Origin: Apostichopus japonicus
Lineage: Eukaryota; Echinodermata; Holothuroidea; Aspidochirotida; Stichopodidae
Assembly (NCBI RefSeq): GCF_037975245.1
Contig: NC_092576.1
Coordinates: 37,166,611 to 37,230,610, forward strand
Length of the DNA stretch: 64,000 bases
Direction: 5' to 3'
In this document: positions 48,201 through 56,454 of the stretch, in pieces
How positions within the stretch are numbered: the stretch's first letter is position 1
Layout of the letters: every line of letters starts with the position of its first letter
Notes under the pieces: model-generated
Databases searched by the model: none
The model's input: only the letters and a program-made list of their open reading frames with translations
What the model was told of the DNA's origin: nothing
Program-made: the position numbers and the translations under genes

Positions 48201-51200
48201 AGTACTGGACTGCCCCTTACACACCCAGAGGTATTACTTTACTGTTTAACTGTAAACACTACAATAGTCATTGAGTACTGCACTGCCCCTAACACACCCA
48301 GAAAGATTACTGTACTGTATAACTGTAGACAATACAGTAGTCATTGAGTACTGCACTGCCCTTACACACTCAGAAGTATTACTGTACTGTATAACTGTAG
48401 ACACTACAGTAGTCATTAAGTACTGCACTGCTCCTTACACACCCAGAGGTATTACTTTACTGTATGCCCTAGACAATATAGTAGTCATTGAGTACTGGAC
48501 TGCCCCTTACACACCCAGAGGTATTACTTTACTGTATAACTGTATGCCCTAGACAATTCAGTAGTCATTGAGTACTGCACTGCCCCTTACACACCCAGAG
48601 GTATTACTTTACTGTTTAACTGTAGCTACTTCAGTAGCCTAGTCATTGAGTACTGCACTGCTCTTACACACTCAGAGGTAATGCTTTACTGTATTAGTGT
48701 AGCTACTTCAGTAGCCTAGTCATTGAGTACTGCACTGTGCCTTACACACCCAGATGTATTACTTCACTGTATAACTGTATGCCCTAGACAATACAGTAGT
48801 CACTGAGTACTGCACTGCCCCTTACACACCCAGAGGTGTTACTGTACTGTATAACTGTAGACAATACAGTAGTCATTGAGTATTGCACTGCTCCCCTACA
48901 CACCCAGAGGTATTACTTTACTGTATAACTGTAGACACTACAGTAGTCATTAAGTACTGCACTGCTCCTTACTGTACACACCCAGAGGTATTACTTTACT
49001 GTATGCCCTAGACAATGCAGTAGTCATTGAGTACTGGACTGCCCCTTACACACCCATAGGTATTATTTTACTGTTTAACTGTAAACACTACAATATATCA
49101 TTGAGTACTGCACTGCCCCTAATTCCCACAGGCACATTCTCCTGTTTAATTAAATCTTGGATCCACAGTCAGGCTACAGTTTAACAGCATGCAGTAGTGT
49201 TACGACTTATAGAGTAGTACATTATGAACCAAACATGCAATCAGTGCATTAATGTAAACTGATGGCAGAATTAAAACCAGATTTGTGGTTGGACTATTCT
49301 GGTATTGTTATGTTAGCAAATTTACCTTACCCATACTCGTCAACATGAATTTTACAAGATCCTTCTTTTATAACTTGTCACATAAAGAAACTCTAGTGTC
49401 AAACATGTACTCATAGTCATATTGATTCTGTTTGTACTCATACCCCAAGTCTGATTGAAAACCACAAACATAAAATGTATTTATTTGACATAAAATTCAC
49501 AAATCCCTCAAATTTTCCCCTCACAGGTCAGATGCAACTCTCCAACTTTAGACAAAAACCTCCGACGAGAAGTCTCAGCATTTAAAGATCCACGATCCAC
49601 AGATGTCAACGCAGGTCTCCAAAGTGGACAGGTGGGTTTCTCTGTTGCTATGACGACTGTATTAAAGTTTTCCAGCTGTAGGATTCGACGCAGTGATGTT
49701 GGCATTGGTGGTGAAAATCCATGAAATTTAAATAACCAATATTAATAAAACGTAAGGTAAAAAGTCTCTATCAATGGAGATAAAGTGCCTTGCCCAAGGA
49801 CACAGCATAATGACCAGTCTTAGCAAGACCTTCTGACATGACTTTATAACAGTTAACTGTTGGTCATTGGTAGTTTGTCTCACCTAAAATCCAAGTTTGC
49901 ACAATTCAAACAGTCACTCTTCACTGTGCAATAATTATGTGTTCCCCAGGGGACTTCCCATAGTGTGCAGCTAAAAACCAGGGCATGCAACTATATGTAC
50001 AAGATACGTCTCAGGTCCCAATTGATTCACCTGTGTAAACAGGCAGTGGAGAAAAGGTTTTAATAGCTATGCACTGTTAAGTTCAACTCAGTTAAGTAGG
50101 GTTCTGCAACTGGCCTCGTTTCATTTCCTTTCCTTGTATAAATAATTAAAAGTGAAAGTTCAGTTAAGTTTTGCTTTATATGATGTGACTAAAATCTTAC
50201 TAGCGTGAAGTGCCATGTTTTTTACTGATGAAAATGCAATATCTTACAACAGTATTTGAGAAAATTTGTAAAGACCAGTTCAGACGAATAAGAGCAAGCT
50301 GTACACACAAGAATTTTAAAACTATTCACAGAAAGCAGAAAACAGAAAAGAACCTAAACTTTGAGAAATAATAATATTCATTTCCATTATTTGATAGATT
50401 TCCTTGGAGCTCTATCAGAAGAAGAAGAACAGATGGCCTTTTCCTGATGAGAGCATTCCTTGGGAAGTTTGGACTTTGAAGATTAACGTCATATCGCTGT
50501 CTAACGAGCAAGGTAAGTGAAGACAAATGCTCTACATTTTAGTATTGTTTGTCCAACTAGTATAAATGTTTCGTGAAGGTGAGAACATTCCTTGAGAAGC
50601 GTGAGCTCTAGTATCGAAAGTGATATCACTGGCCAATTTTATTCTTATTTTCATTTTAACTTCCTTACTTTTGTGTTGTCAATTTCTTTTTGTGGTGATT
50701 TGCCAACGTGCTCAAACTAACAAGTACTGTACACCTTGACTGAGAAGAGGTTTATATATACTCTAATGTCTGGTAGTTGTTATATGTTTATCATTGTGAA
50801 GTTAAACAAGATTCTTGTAGTGAAGAAGATGATGGAGTGAAGAGACTCTTATTTGTGTCCTGCAGAAGATCATTGCATATTCATGAAGGAGACATATATT
50901 GAGCCATACATGCTTGTAGACAGATATTCTGAGCAGGGACAAGGAAGATAGGGAGCCATGTTGGGGCACAAACAGTTAAAGGACGGGCAACTTGTAAAGT
51001 TATGTCACTAGTGCAGATATATTTACATTTTACAAGGCATTGCTACAATTGGTGTGGTACTGTAGTCAGCATTTGGGAGGGAGGGGTAGGATGTGTGCCC
51101 TGGCCTTGCATAATTTGCTGTTTGGAGAACCAATATGTTAATATAGGTGTGGTTGCCAAGGGACAACCAGAGGAAAGTGGAATCCCTTTCAAATATTGCC

Positions 51201-53063
51201 TGAATAAATATATACTGTGCCATTACTGATGTTGAGAACAAAGGTCGACCACACACCAAAGCCTTTTTTAATTGACATTTGACCCCACTGTTGTATTTTT
51301 TATTCATACAGAGAGGCAAGCATACAGGGAAAAGCTTGGAGAAATCCTGAATGCTAAGGTACTGCCCAGTAATTCTTCTTACCTCATTCGACATATTTTA
51401 GGCGCCTGAATCACAAAGAAACTTTCTTGTAGCTTCAAACTCCACTGCCTGAAGTCTTATTCCAACAATAGAGGTTATGTAAGCAGTGCCTATTGTGTGA
51501 GACTATAGCAGAATACATGAATGTCCTACACAGCTGTTCCCACTAGTCACCATTGTAACATACAGACCTGTCATACTTTTGCCTGATGAATTATATATGA
51601 TTTGAATTTAAACACTGCAGTCATGAACCTTTTTAACATTTTATTAAATAAAATTAGTAACTCAATGCACTTCCTCATGTGCTAATCAATATTGCTTAAT
51701 ATTTTTTTTTTAATTGTGTATTAACTTTAGATTTACTTAATGTGTGTAATTATTCCTTGTATATTATTCAATACAATTTTTTCATAAAATAAAATAAAAT
51801 AACTTCATCAGTTACTCAATTCTGTTCTTCATGTGCTAATCAATATTGCTTAATGTTTTTTTTTTAAATTTAATTGTGTATTAACTTTATATTTACTTTA
51901 TATAGTGTGTGCTATTATCCCTTGAACATTATTCACTACACATCTATTTTGTATCTCATACGCTGTATAATTCCCACATAACCTGAATGCAATCTTCCTT
52001 TATAATATGTCTTTGATAGATAATATGCATCGTAGAAGCGATGAACAGAAATGATTACATTCCAAAGGCTCCTAATCAAGCTCTGTTGGATACAGTCTTC
52101 GACACCACCTGTCCAGATGTGCAGCCATTCTTATTCAAGGTAATCATCTGTGGTTTCTTTATTATAGAGTCATTATGATACTAGAAACCAAGTAAGTTAA
52201 TCCTGCTTGTTCTCATTATGCTTTTTGTATTTGCTTATTTATATCCTTCTTGACTACTCAGCATATATCATAATTAAAAGACTTAAATCTGAATCAGGTA
52301 AACACACTCATGTTCTACTGACCACAATGTTTCTTTTAGGGGTTACTCAGTCTGTGACACATCACACAACGGTCAGTGTCTCTTTGAATCTAATCTTTCA
52401 TTGATGTACGCTCCATGATATTCAGAAAGTCCTGTTGAAGTACAAGCTACACAAAGTCAAGTTTTTGCTATTCAAGACTACTTGGCCAGTCAAATCATTA
52501 AAGTCAAAGTACTGCTATAGACTAAAGTGATTTTAACCCTAAGCCATCCTCAACTTGACTGTTTAAAAGGAGTCATGTCCCACAGACTCAGGGGTAAGAA
52601 ATACCTTCATGAAGCAACTGACTGAACAAGAAGCTGTTTTGTGTGTTTATTGGGTTTAACTCTCTTCGCTGTTGCTGTGGTTATTTAAAACCAGAAGAAG
52701 ACTAGATGTTGTAAATTAAAAAGCATAAACTTAAACAGAGCAGAATTCTTTGTGACTTATGTTTAAGAGATATAGAAGCACACAGTTCTTGAGAAACATT
52801 TGTCACTCTGAAATGTTTAAATGTGTATGCATTACCTGTATCTCTGTTCTTGCCTATATTAATAAAGTACTAAATGGATTGGATATTCCACTAGCCTAAC
52901 CCTTTTCCACTTCCTACAATCAATGAAACTATCACCCTGCATCAGGAGTCCCAATCATTTTTCATTTAATATCTACCAGATTTCTTGTCAAAACTCTGGG
53001 CCGACCAATGCATCTGTTGGAGCTGCTGTTCGGAAGCTACTGCGAGATACACTGGCACTGTGA
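36201..53063 (+). CDS. ATG101: ATG101, autophagy-related protein 101 (overview; interrupted by a retrotransposon)
   Basis: Eight coding exons: 36201-36230, 44482-44559, 45497-45580, 49527-49631, 50398-50512, 51312-51358, 52020-52139, 52980-53063, giving 220 codons against about 218 in human. ATG101 is a HORMA-fold protein that binds ATG13 in the ULK1 autophagy-initiation complex. Recognisable blocks: [84 protein letters not shown] and the end [10 protein letters not shown]. The tryptophan and phenylalanine of the WF finger are kept (about W112, F114), so the protein itself looks functional. All splice sites are GT/AG except that the exon 1 donor has been changed by a BEL/Pao insertion at 36233-43259. 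Introns 2 and 3 carry large minisatellites and hAT-like elements. RP2 follows on the same strand 5.3 kb downstream. Confidence 0.95.
36228..36232. repeat. Left target-site duplication (CTAGT) of the BEL/Pao element
   Basis: CTAGT lies directly before the LTR. CTA is the last codon of ATG101 coding exon 1 and GT was the start of intron 1. The other copy is at 43260-43264. A 5-bp duplication is typical for BEL/Pao integrases. Confidence 0.9.
36233..36794 (-). repeat. 3' LTR of the BEL/Pao element
   Basis: 562 bp, offset from the other LTR by exactly 6,465 bp; a line-by-line comparison by eye shows no difference, including the CA microsatellite. A 65-codon plus-strand ORF occurs in both LTRs and is not a gene. 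The Gag-Pol stop codon (36777-36779) is inside this LTR. No clear purine-rich tract precedes it: the element's minus strand reads GGCCCCCGGAGAT just before the LTR. Confidence 0.95.
36777..42530 (-). CDS. BEL/Pao Gag-Pol polyprotein, 1,917 aa
   Basis: Single ORF. Approximate order: PHD-like zinc finger at residues 8-62 (CNKC, CDHC, CCVC, WVCEDC); Gln-rich coiled stretch 145-215; DUF1759-type Gag from about 240 ([15 protein letters not shown]); three zinc-knuckle-like motifs between 455 and 525 ([28 protein letters not shown]); retropepsin of the DUF1758 type near 583 ([10 protein letters not shown]); Pao-type reverse transcriptase with VSDIEKAF and the YVDN active site near 1022; RNase H starting FTDAS near 1188 and later SDSQ; integrase with an H-H-C-C finger, then D,D,E within GLDYMGP (about 1578), LTDNALQF (1640) and GGFYERLV (1692); a DUF5641-like C-terminus near 1810-1880. 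All catalytic positions I can check are present. It is antisense to the host gene. Start chosen at the first ATG after the leader. Confidence 0.95.
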   Translation of the reverse strand: MPMKMQPCNKCERETEDGIDCDHCKKWWCCVCINDPISDIITEKLYHALNDLEQFSWVCEDCGGGNLLAQLVQNGTFTVIQLSQYGCNLKVLNEINGATAQPDASRLRSQSKYQNTMSTPEVPGDRVPKATPSESSMKSQGDMTGHLLQILLQSQQQMQQLFESQQRSQEHMQQIIQMQQQANQQNQSQTMQLLQEIKDQRTLDQERLIETIQNPTSSSPQGTIGGQSVRSPIMTKLPKIQLPTFAGEILKWPNFWESFEINVDSQPQLSNKQKLDYLLQLLTGPAYDKIKGLGLEGNKYVDAVAILKEQYGDKMHQKRALWNSLHSIKQVRENMGNLEKFVDETNALTVALKRQGVPDEALNAYVPELTDKLPRSLTIEMNKMRFLQNKHKKEQSMQEFLDFLKNFHLLAITTGNTSKKRESKEESSDPIQQPTNKLPTANFAQDASQVYRRPCLFCGKGNHWSDECRKVTDIRKRREMVQKENRCFKCLNKGHLFKDCKRKKPCFHCKDVNHNSALCFKKKVEQPTHLNVQIEEEKKQNEIEKVQIDGYLTASRQEHGIIMAAFKYPITNPVTKERKHMHVFLDTGAKVTCISAEAAERLNLRSQKKVTLETSRFNTDQAETVVAGMVELELNGPRGFKLDIEAYSIPKMAPPMGLEAIHFDKATWKKIQALNPLNIPPNSSKSMPIDIIIGIDYWYDLMGAGLPITAIQDSLVVHHSPLGNILCGKAKKMTDPKSDKREVDPFINKQPLKVNQMLCLSKKEDPIQQLWDLETIGIQSDDLSQAQKDEEILQRFKDTVQYENGRYTVGFPWKDDKIVLSSNFSTAKGRLSSTLKSLCPSGEPTPRFQKYNQIIEDQLQAGIVEAVTSKQPDGPRVHYIPHLAVNREDKATTKLRVVYDASAKTKKEKKCLNDIMHAGPCLLKDLAGLLIRFRLPKIAMVSDIEKAFLQVGLRLEDRDATRFLWLKDHTMPIIDGNIQVYRFSRIPFGIVASPYLLGATINFHLDKNPGDVSNQIKNNVYVDNVIIGSNSVQEAVKLYQEAKQLFDNASMNLREWLSNSKEFNQMLPEKDRAKGTEVSVLGMLWDIQVDTIKTKLIVDDLEKTTKRSTLQQLAKIFDPLGFLSPITIRGKILHQEMWKEKFDWDDPLPEDYVVKWKALQRELVGAKKFSIPRWILSGEMIPVQLICFTDASLEAYSACVYVRQKVASTVKCSLIFAKARVAPIKRKMTLPQLELTAALIGSRAMRFVEKELHYPVSRKFLWSDSQITLHWINSEKELPAYVQRRTQEIVGKGDITFNYVDTKENPADLATRGISAKSLKESNWLTGPKWTIREEIYWPKWSPGQKEQNLPLVLNKGNKEKEKSYLRQEAHLMSTCGEVSTPFGIDVSRYGNIGKLMRVTAYCHRFINLCLKRDIPDTKAVTVKELQYARNQWIQVVQQQGFNEEINLLKKGERNQLIKQLDLFLDGDVIRCGGRLANANLTEESQYPTLLPRDNKFTTLVINKAHDKVFHAGARSTLAEVRLRYWIPHGLTEIKKCLKRCLICRRVQGGTFRPPKMAQLPAERVQRAPAFKYTGLDYMGPLFIREKKDTEHQKRWIAIFTCFTTRAVHLELIGDCSAESAVQAVERFIGRRGTPHTILTDNALQFKKGASILQAIWGQKPSEEIRECLTAFYSEKGINWCYIPERSPWVGGFYERLVDLVKRAIKKTLWKMTIKDEGLRTLIAQIEGTLNTRPLLPLSADINDQSILTPASLMAPMCQLGMPPSNEDPTDPDYDPNPRGKATLLRQWKLREKKLDHFWKIWQTQYLQELREAHQTHFRLTRGEICRLPQKGEICLIRESTPRVSWKMGRVTDHVPSADGEVRFVKVKLPSGFITKRGVKDLVPLEADFSGSDDDHTTTLLFMPLCLMAPGDCREQT
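42676..42694 (-). other. Primer-binding site, complementary to initiator tRNA-Met
   Basis: On the minus strand, three bases after the 5' LTR, TGGTAGCAGAGCGAGGTTT. Its complement AAACCTCGCTCTGCTACCA ends in CCA and equals the 3' end of metazoan initiator tRNA-Met (acceptor stem AGCAGAG...CTCTGCT), so priming by tRNA-iMet is inferred. A CT microsatellite follows in the leader (42606-42632). Confidence 0.75.
42698..43259 (-). repeat. 5' LTR of the BEL/Pao element
   Basis: 562 bp, carrying the element's presumed promoter (transcription toward lower coordinates). Its outer end adjoins the right CTAGT and the stranded ATG101 donor. Confidence 0.95.
43260..43264. repeat. Right target-site duplication (CTAGT) with stranded splice donor
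   Basis: Second CTAGT, directly after the LTR and followed by AAGAGAAC, so it restores CTA|GTAAGA, the original exon 1/intron 1 junction of ATG101, without the exon. Confidence 0.9.
43265..44481. other. ATG101: Remaining 3' part of ATG101 intron 1
   Basis: 1.2 kb between the right target duplication and exon 2. AT-rich, with a GGGGGGG tract at 43876 and no recognisable gene. Open frames here (43503-43733 minus, 44073-44357 plus) have no support. Confidence 0.4.
44482..44559 (+). CDS. ATG101: ATG101 exon 2
   Basis: 78 nt, phase 0 to 0, from TTTTTTGCAG to GTAAGG. Encodes [14 protein letters not shown] then [12 protein letters not shown], the first helix of the HORMA domain. The last 19 nt plus the donor have been copied into the adjoining minisatellite. 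Confidence 0.93.
44541..45455. repeat. ~153-bp minisatellite derived from the exon 2/intron 2 junction of ATG101
   Basis: Units start with (A)ACACAGAACCACAGGAAAG at 44691, 44843, 44998, 45153 and 45307; the founder copy is the last 19 nt of ATG101 exon 2 itself (44541-44559). Each unit continues with GGTACAGGAACAC-like sequence, so each carries a copy of the exon end and a GT donor. Minus-strand open frames across it (for example 45063-45458) are translations of the repeat, not genes. Confidence 0.92.
45497..45580 (+). CDS. ATG101: ATG101 exon 3
   Basis: 84 nt, phase 0, from TCTTTCAG to GTAAGT. Encodes [15 protein letters not shown] then [11 protein letters not shown], matching the conserved F/DxxY segment of the family. 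Confidence 0.93.
45750..46690. mobile_element. hAT-like TIR element (941 bp) in ATG101 intron 3
   Basis: Exact 8-bp target duplication ACTCCATC at 45742-45749 and 46691-46698; perfect 14-bp inverted ends CATAGGCGTAGGAG (45750) and CTCCTACGCCTATG (46677-46690). Internally about three copies of a unit with AAATTCGGGCAATATGCTGA, and a second element nested at 46019-46406. No transposase ORF. A related fragment sits at 33604-33903. Confidence 0.88.
46019..46406. mobile_element. Nested hAT-like element (388 bp) inside 45750-46690
   Basis: Flanked by perfect 8-bp duplication GCACCTAC (46011-46018 and 46407-46414). Ends CAGTGACGGAGC and GCTCCGCCACTG are inverted with one mismatch. The host copy at 33604 and the upstream repeat unit show the uninterrupted GGGCACCTACTG, which confirms the insertion. 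Contains the GC-rich hairpin core at 46301-46332. Confidence 0.88.
46870..49130. repeat. ~73-bp minisatellite in ATG101 intron 3, split by a transposon
   Basis: Units of the type CCCAGAGGTATTACTTTACT, TAACTGTAGACAATACAGTA, GTCATTGAGTACTGCACTGC, CCCTTACACA run from 46870 to 47121 and from 47774 to about 49130 (some 20 copies in total with indels). Interrupted at 47122-47765 by a hAT-like element whose 8-bp target duplication is part of the unit. Open frames here are repeat artefacts. Confidence 0.9.
47122..47765. mobile_element. hAT-like MITE (644 bp) inserted in the minisatellite
   Basis: Perfect 14-bp inverted ends CAAGGGCGGCGGAA / TTCCGCCGCCCTTG and perfect 8-bp duplication CCCTTACA (47114-47121, 47766-47773). 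The end CAAGG fits the hAT terminal consensus. Interior has poly-G/poly-C runs, a G tract at 47608-47620, and the GC-rich hairpin core (47315-47347) shared with other elements here. No transposase. Confidence 0.92.
49527..49631 (+). CDS. ATG101: ATG101 exon 4
   Basis: 105 nt, phase 0, from CCTCACAG to GTGGGT. Encodes [22 protein letters not shown] and GLQSGQ. This is the more variable part of the family, but the frame and the LR/VxxFKD pattern fit. Confidence 0.9.
49632..50397. other. ATG101 intron 4 with a SINE-related fragment
   Basis: At about 49768-49812 the minus strand reads CTGGTCATT...TGTCCTTGGGCAAGGCACTT...CTCCATTG, the same body as the SINE at 61.2 kb, so a decayed antisense copy lies here. 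Nothing else recognised. Confidence 0.55.
50398..50512 (+). CDS. ATG101: ATG101 exon 5 (WF finger)
   Basis: 115 nt, phase 0 to 1, from TTGATAG to GTAAGT. Encodes [18 protein letters not shown] then [23 protein letters not shown] contains the two WF-finger residues that recruit downstream autophagy factors in vertebrates. Confidence 0.95.
51312..51358 (+). CDS. ATG101: ATG101 exon 6
   Basis: 47 nt, phase 1 to 0, from CATACAG to GTACTG. Encodes (E)[15 protein letters not shown]. Confidence 0.9.
52020..52139 (+). CDS. ATG101: ATG101 exon 7
   Basis: 120 nt, phase 0, from TTGATAG to GTAATC. Encodes [18 protein letters not shown] then [17 protein letters not shown], strongly conserved in the family. 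Confidence 0.95.
52980..53063 (+). CDS. ATG101: ATG101 exon 8 (terminal coding exon)
   Basis: 84 nt including the TGA at 53061-53063, after CTACCAG. Encodes [16 protein letters not shown] then [11 protein letters not shown], the conserved C-terminus. Confidence 0.95.
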   Translation: MSCQNSGPTNASVGAAVRKLLRDTLAL

Positions 53064-55329
53064 AGCAAGTGACTGGTATTTAAAGGCTCATTTCATGACC
53101 AAATGCTTACCAAGGCCTAGCCAGTGATCAAAAGCATGGGAACGATGCTTTGTTATAAACAAGTGATTGGTTTTTAAATGCTTAATGTATGTCATGATGC
53201 TTCCCAAGGCATAGCCAGTGATAAGAAGCATGGGATTGATAATGATCTGTTACAAACAAGAGACTGGTATGGTGAAGAAGGCTAGTGTTATGATCCTGGT
53301 ATTGCAAACAAGTGTTAGGCTAGTCAAAGCTGACTTTGGTAGAGAAAGTGCAATATTGATGTTTCTTAAACAAGTGAATGGTGATGAAGACAGCTTGCTC
53401 TTTCTGATAAGGAACATTTTCGTGGTACCATCAAGAAGTGAATGGAGAGACACTGTTGTTTGAATGCTTCCAGTAACAGCCTAGTAATCAAAGAGATCTC
53501 TAAACTGCTATCCCCTGGGTTTTTCTATTGTCTTAACAACTCTTCGATCATACAAAAAAAAACAAGAAAGTTTTTGTAAGGGTGAAGATGTGTAGACTTG
53601 TGTTTCAGCCTCATCAGAGAAGAGTTGCATGAAAGAGGTGAATATGTTTAGTTCTTTCAAGAAATTACTGAATATGGAAGACTAGCTGCATAGTTTGACA
53701 TGAAAGCTTGTCCCAGCTTTAAGTTCTGTGTTGGTAAGATCAATTGGTGAGTGACATTAAACTGTTTTTTATCTCTCATAGCTAGAATCTTACCCATCAG
53801 AACCAGAAAACATTTCGTTTTCCAAACTTGTTGTTGTTTTAATTTCTTTGGAAGTCTCATACTTGTAATGATGATTGGAATAAAGAAAGCAAACAGACAA
53901 TGGCATTATGTTGTTTTTAGAAAGTCCATGTTAAGAAAAGAGGAAAAAGGAACATTAAGAAGAACTTTATTATTATATAGTGACTATGTTTTACTTATCA
54001 ACTTTAGCAAGGACCAGGTCATCCCATGTGTGTCCTTAAAATCAGTGACATAGCCATTATACAAGAAGAAGTACATCGGTATTGTGAGCTTCATGTATTT
54101 GTCATAACATGTGAGATAGATGACTCAAATTTTTGAATCAGTAAACACTGGATACATTATTTATAGAACATAACTCAGTTATTATATTACCATTTTAGCT
54201 CTTTGAAGATGATTAAAATCGTTTCTCATCATTTTAAACTCAATAACTGCTATGAAGGAAAAACTTAGATCATCTATTAGTCATTCATTTGAAACATGTT
54301 TCTTTATCATTATTTATTGTAATTTAATTATAAAGGGAGAAAAAGGTTGATTGGTATTGTAACCTTTATGCATACAAAGATTAGCCCCTTCTAATTTCTA
54401 AATTAAGGATTCACTATTTATTTAAAAACAAGAGACACTTAAAAACTAGTTTAGTTTTCTGAGATACGATTCCCTTTCAGGGAAAATTTCACCAGCTTTG
54501 GAAAACCAACCTATGAATATGCTGCTAAAACGTTCGTTGTTGTCCACTGCAAATTTGATCAGTGATGGATTCTGATGGCAAGAGTTATGGAAATATATGT
54601 CGTTTTAAGTTATACTCAAATTGAGACAGTGACGTCCAATGCAGCCAATTCTATCTCATTCTTATCTCGGTCTCCATTTCGCATATAATCAGTGTAAGGA
54701 AATAAATGAAAAACAATGGTAAAACTTCTTAAATTCATGCACCTTACCCCCATAGTAAACTGGGCCCAAACAACACAAACTAATGACACACCTGTTCAGA
54801 GTTTCAGACGGTCCCTGAATGAGGAATTCCTTAGAAGACAATAATAATTATGGGACTCCCCTAGTTAATGTAACAATGTATAGCAACCGTACGTACATCC
54901 ATGTTCATCCATGTTCATCCACAACCTTTTGTATTGACTTTAATAGTGATTGTAATCATTCGTAATTTTGCATCCTGGTAAAACACACATGTCATAAATT
55001 AACTTCGAAGCCCTCTAGCACTGGATTATCATAAGAATAACTAATGAAAAGGCTGCATTAATCATGAAATATAACAAACAACACAACCTTTTAGTGGCTA
55101 CATGACATGTGTTAGGCGGTCGTCGCCTCCTGGACCATACTAACATACACACTGATAACATTAGGTGTGCTAGTAATAGCGACGAATTACTTCTATTCTG
55201 ATATTTACTACAGTTGAGAGATATTGACTCGAGTTACCATTAGTTAGGATAGTAACATGTTTTACATTTAATGATTAGTTTATTGTTTGTTAAATGACCA
55301 TAAATATTCATCAACCTACCTATAACCCA
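53064..55329. other. ATG101 3' UTR and intergenic DNA
   Basis: The sequence after the stop is a ~97-bp tandem duplication: AAGCAAGTGACTGG, AACAAGTGATTGG and AACAAGAGACTGG begin successive copies near 53063, 53157 and 53255, with CCAGTGAT(C/A)A and AAGCATGGGA shared. A candidate polyadenylation signal AATAAA is at 53879-53884. No further gene until the LINE fragment at 55.3 kb. Confidence 0.5.
53879..53884 (+). terminator. Candidate poly(A) signal for ATG101
   Basis: First AATAAA on the plus strand that I find after the ATG101 stop codon, about 815 nt downstream. Use of this site is an inference. Confidence 0.3.
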
Positions 55330-55695
55330 GCGTTAATCCAGCGTCACTGAGATCTTGAAGACTTTGAAGTGGGAACCCCTCACAGAAAGAAGGAAAAGGG
55401 CCAGACTTATGCCTTTTACCAACTTGTAAATGGCCTAATTGCAGTCCCAAACGAGACTAATCCCTTCTTGAAACCATGGAGGCGTGGCAGCTATACACAA
55501 ATTCCACATAATCATCGTGCTTTTCAGTATAGTTTCTATCCTAGGACTATAACAGACTGGATTACACAATCCTCGGCCGTTAAGGAGAGCCCTAGTCTTG
55601 AGGTGTTTAACAAGATTGTTATTATTAGCACTGCTGCGCTGCGAACCACCGTCCTCGTTGTGATACCCGAGAGGGGTTTTTAACGAGTATCCAAC
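55330..55695 (+). mobile_element. LINE 3' fragment (first), frameshifted
   Basis: Encodes the post-RT tail of a non-LTR retrotransposon: LKWEPLTERRKRARLM in one frame, then, after a frameshift near 55410, FYQLVNGLIAVP, HNHRAFQYSFYPRTI, WITQSSAVKES and SLEVFNKIV. The W-x-L-x-xRR-x-xAR-L, YK(L/I)VNGL and FFPRTIxDWN positions are typical of LINE tails in marine invertebrates. Truncated and dead. Confidence 0.75.
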
Positions 55696-56454
55696 AGAAG
55701 CAGAAGTAATGTTGGACAGAGCGATAATGTCTAGATTTGTTTTTAGGTGTACAGCAACAAATTAATTATTGTCGCGCGCCGTCTGTATTACTTGATAGGA
55801 ACAACACTGGAACAACGCCAAACGAGGCAGGACCTAATTACTGTATACAATATAAAGTATGGTTACATCGACATAGACCCAGAGAAGTACTCCAAATTGT
55901 TTTGGACAAGAAAAGCATCAGAGGATACTTGCTGAAAATTAGTTCAACACATCCAGCACACTTAAAAGTCAGAATGCAATATATTTTCAACAGAACTTGG
56001 AGTTTATGGAATACATATAGCAGTGGCGGATCCAGGATTTCGCCGAAGGGGGGGCCCAGATGGGAAATGCCTAATCGTCGTCCTGGGGGAGGGGTCTAAG
56101 GGGAGTGGGTGCCCCCCTCCCCTTTGGAAAATTTCACAAAATATGGAGGTCCTCGGTGCAATTTGGTGCTACTTTTCGTGAAAGTTTGGAGTAAAATTTA
56201 TTTCCAATAAATCATGTATTCATGGTTTGCCGGGCATATATTTGCAATTTCGAGCAATGAGCTGGGATTTACGTCTTAGGGGAGTAGGTGATGATGCAAA
56301 CTACTTTTTACCAGGCTACTCCAGGCCATTTCATCTTGGATGCCCCCTTCCAGATGGAGACTATTGATGCAGTCAGAGTGCCCCTCTCACCTTCACTTTA
56401 TCAGAATGATGGTGTACTCTTTTTGCAAATTTATTTTACAAAAAATTACACGCA

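Larger units (their letters stand above)
50513..52979. other. ATG101 introns 5 to 7
   Basis: Intron 6 (51359-52019) has an imperfect direct duplication of about 165 bp: GTGCTAATCAATATTGCTTA occurs at about 51679 and 51834 with similar T-rich and TTAACTTTA flanks. Introns 5 and 7 show only AT-rich unique sequence to my eye. Confidence 0.5.

Noticed and set aside
48246-48552. ORFs on both strands near 48.3 kb
   Set aside because: Translations of the 73-bp minisatellite in ATG101 intron 3.
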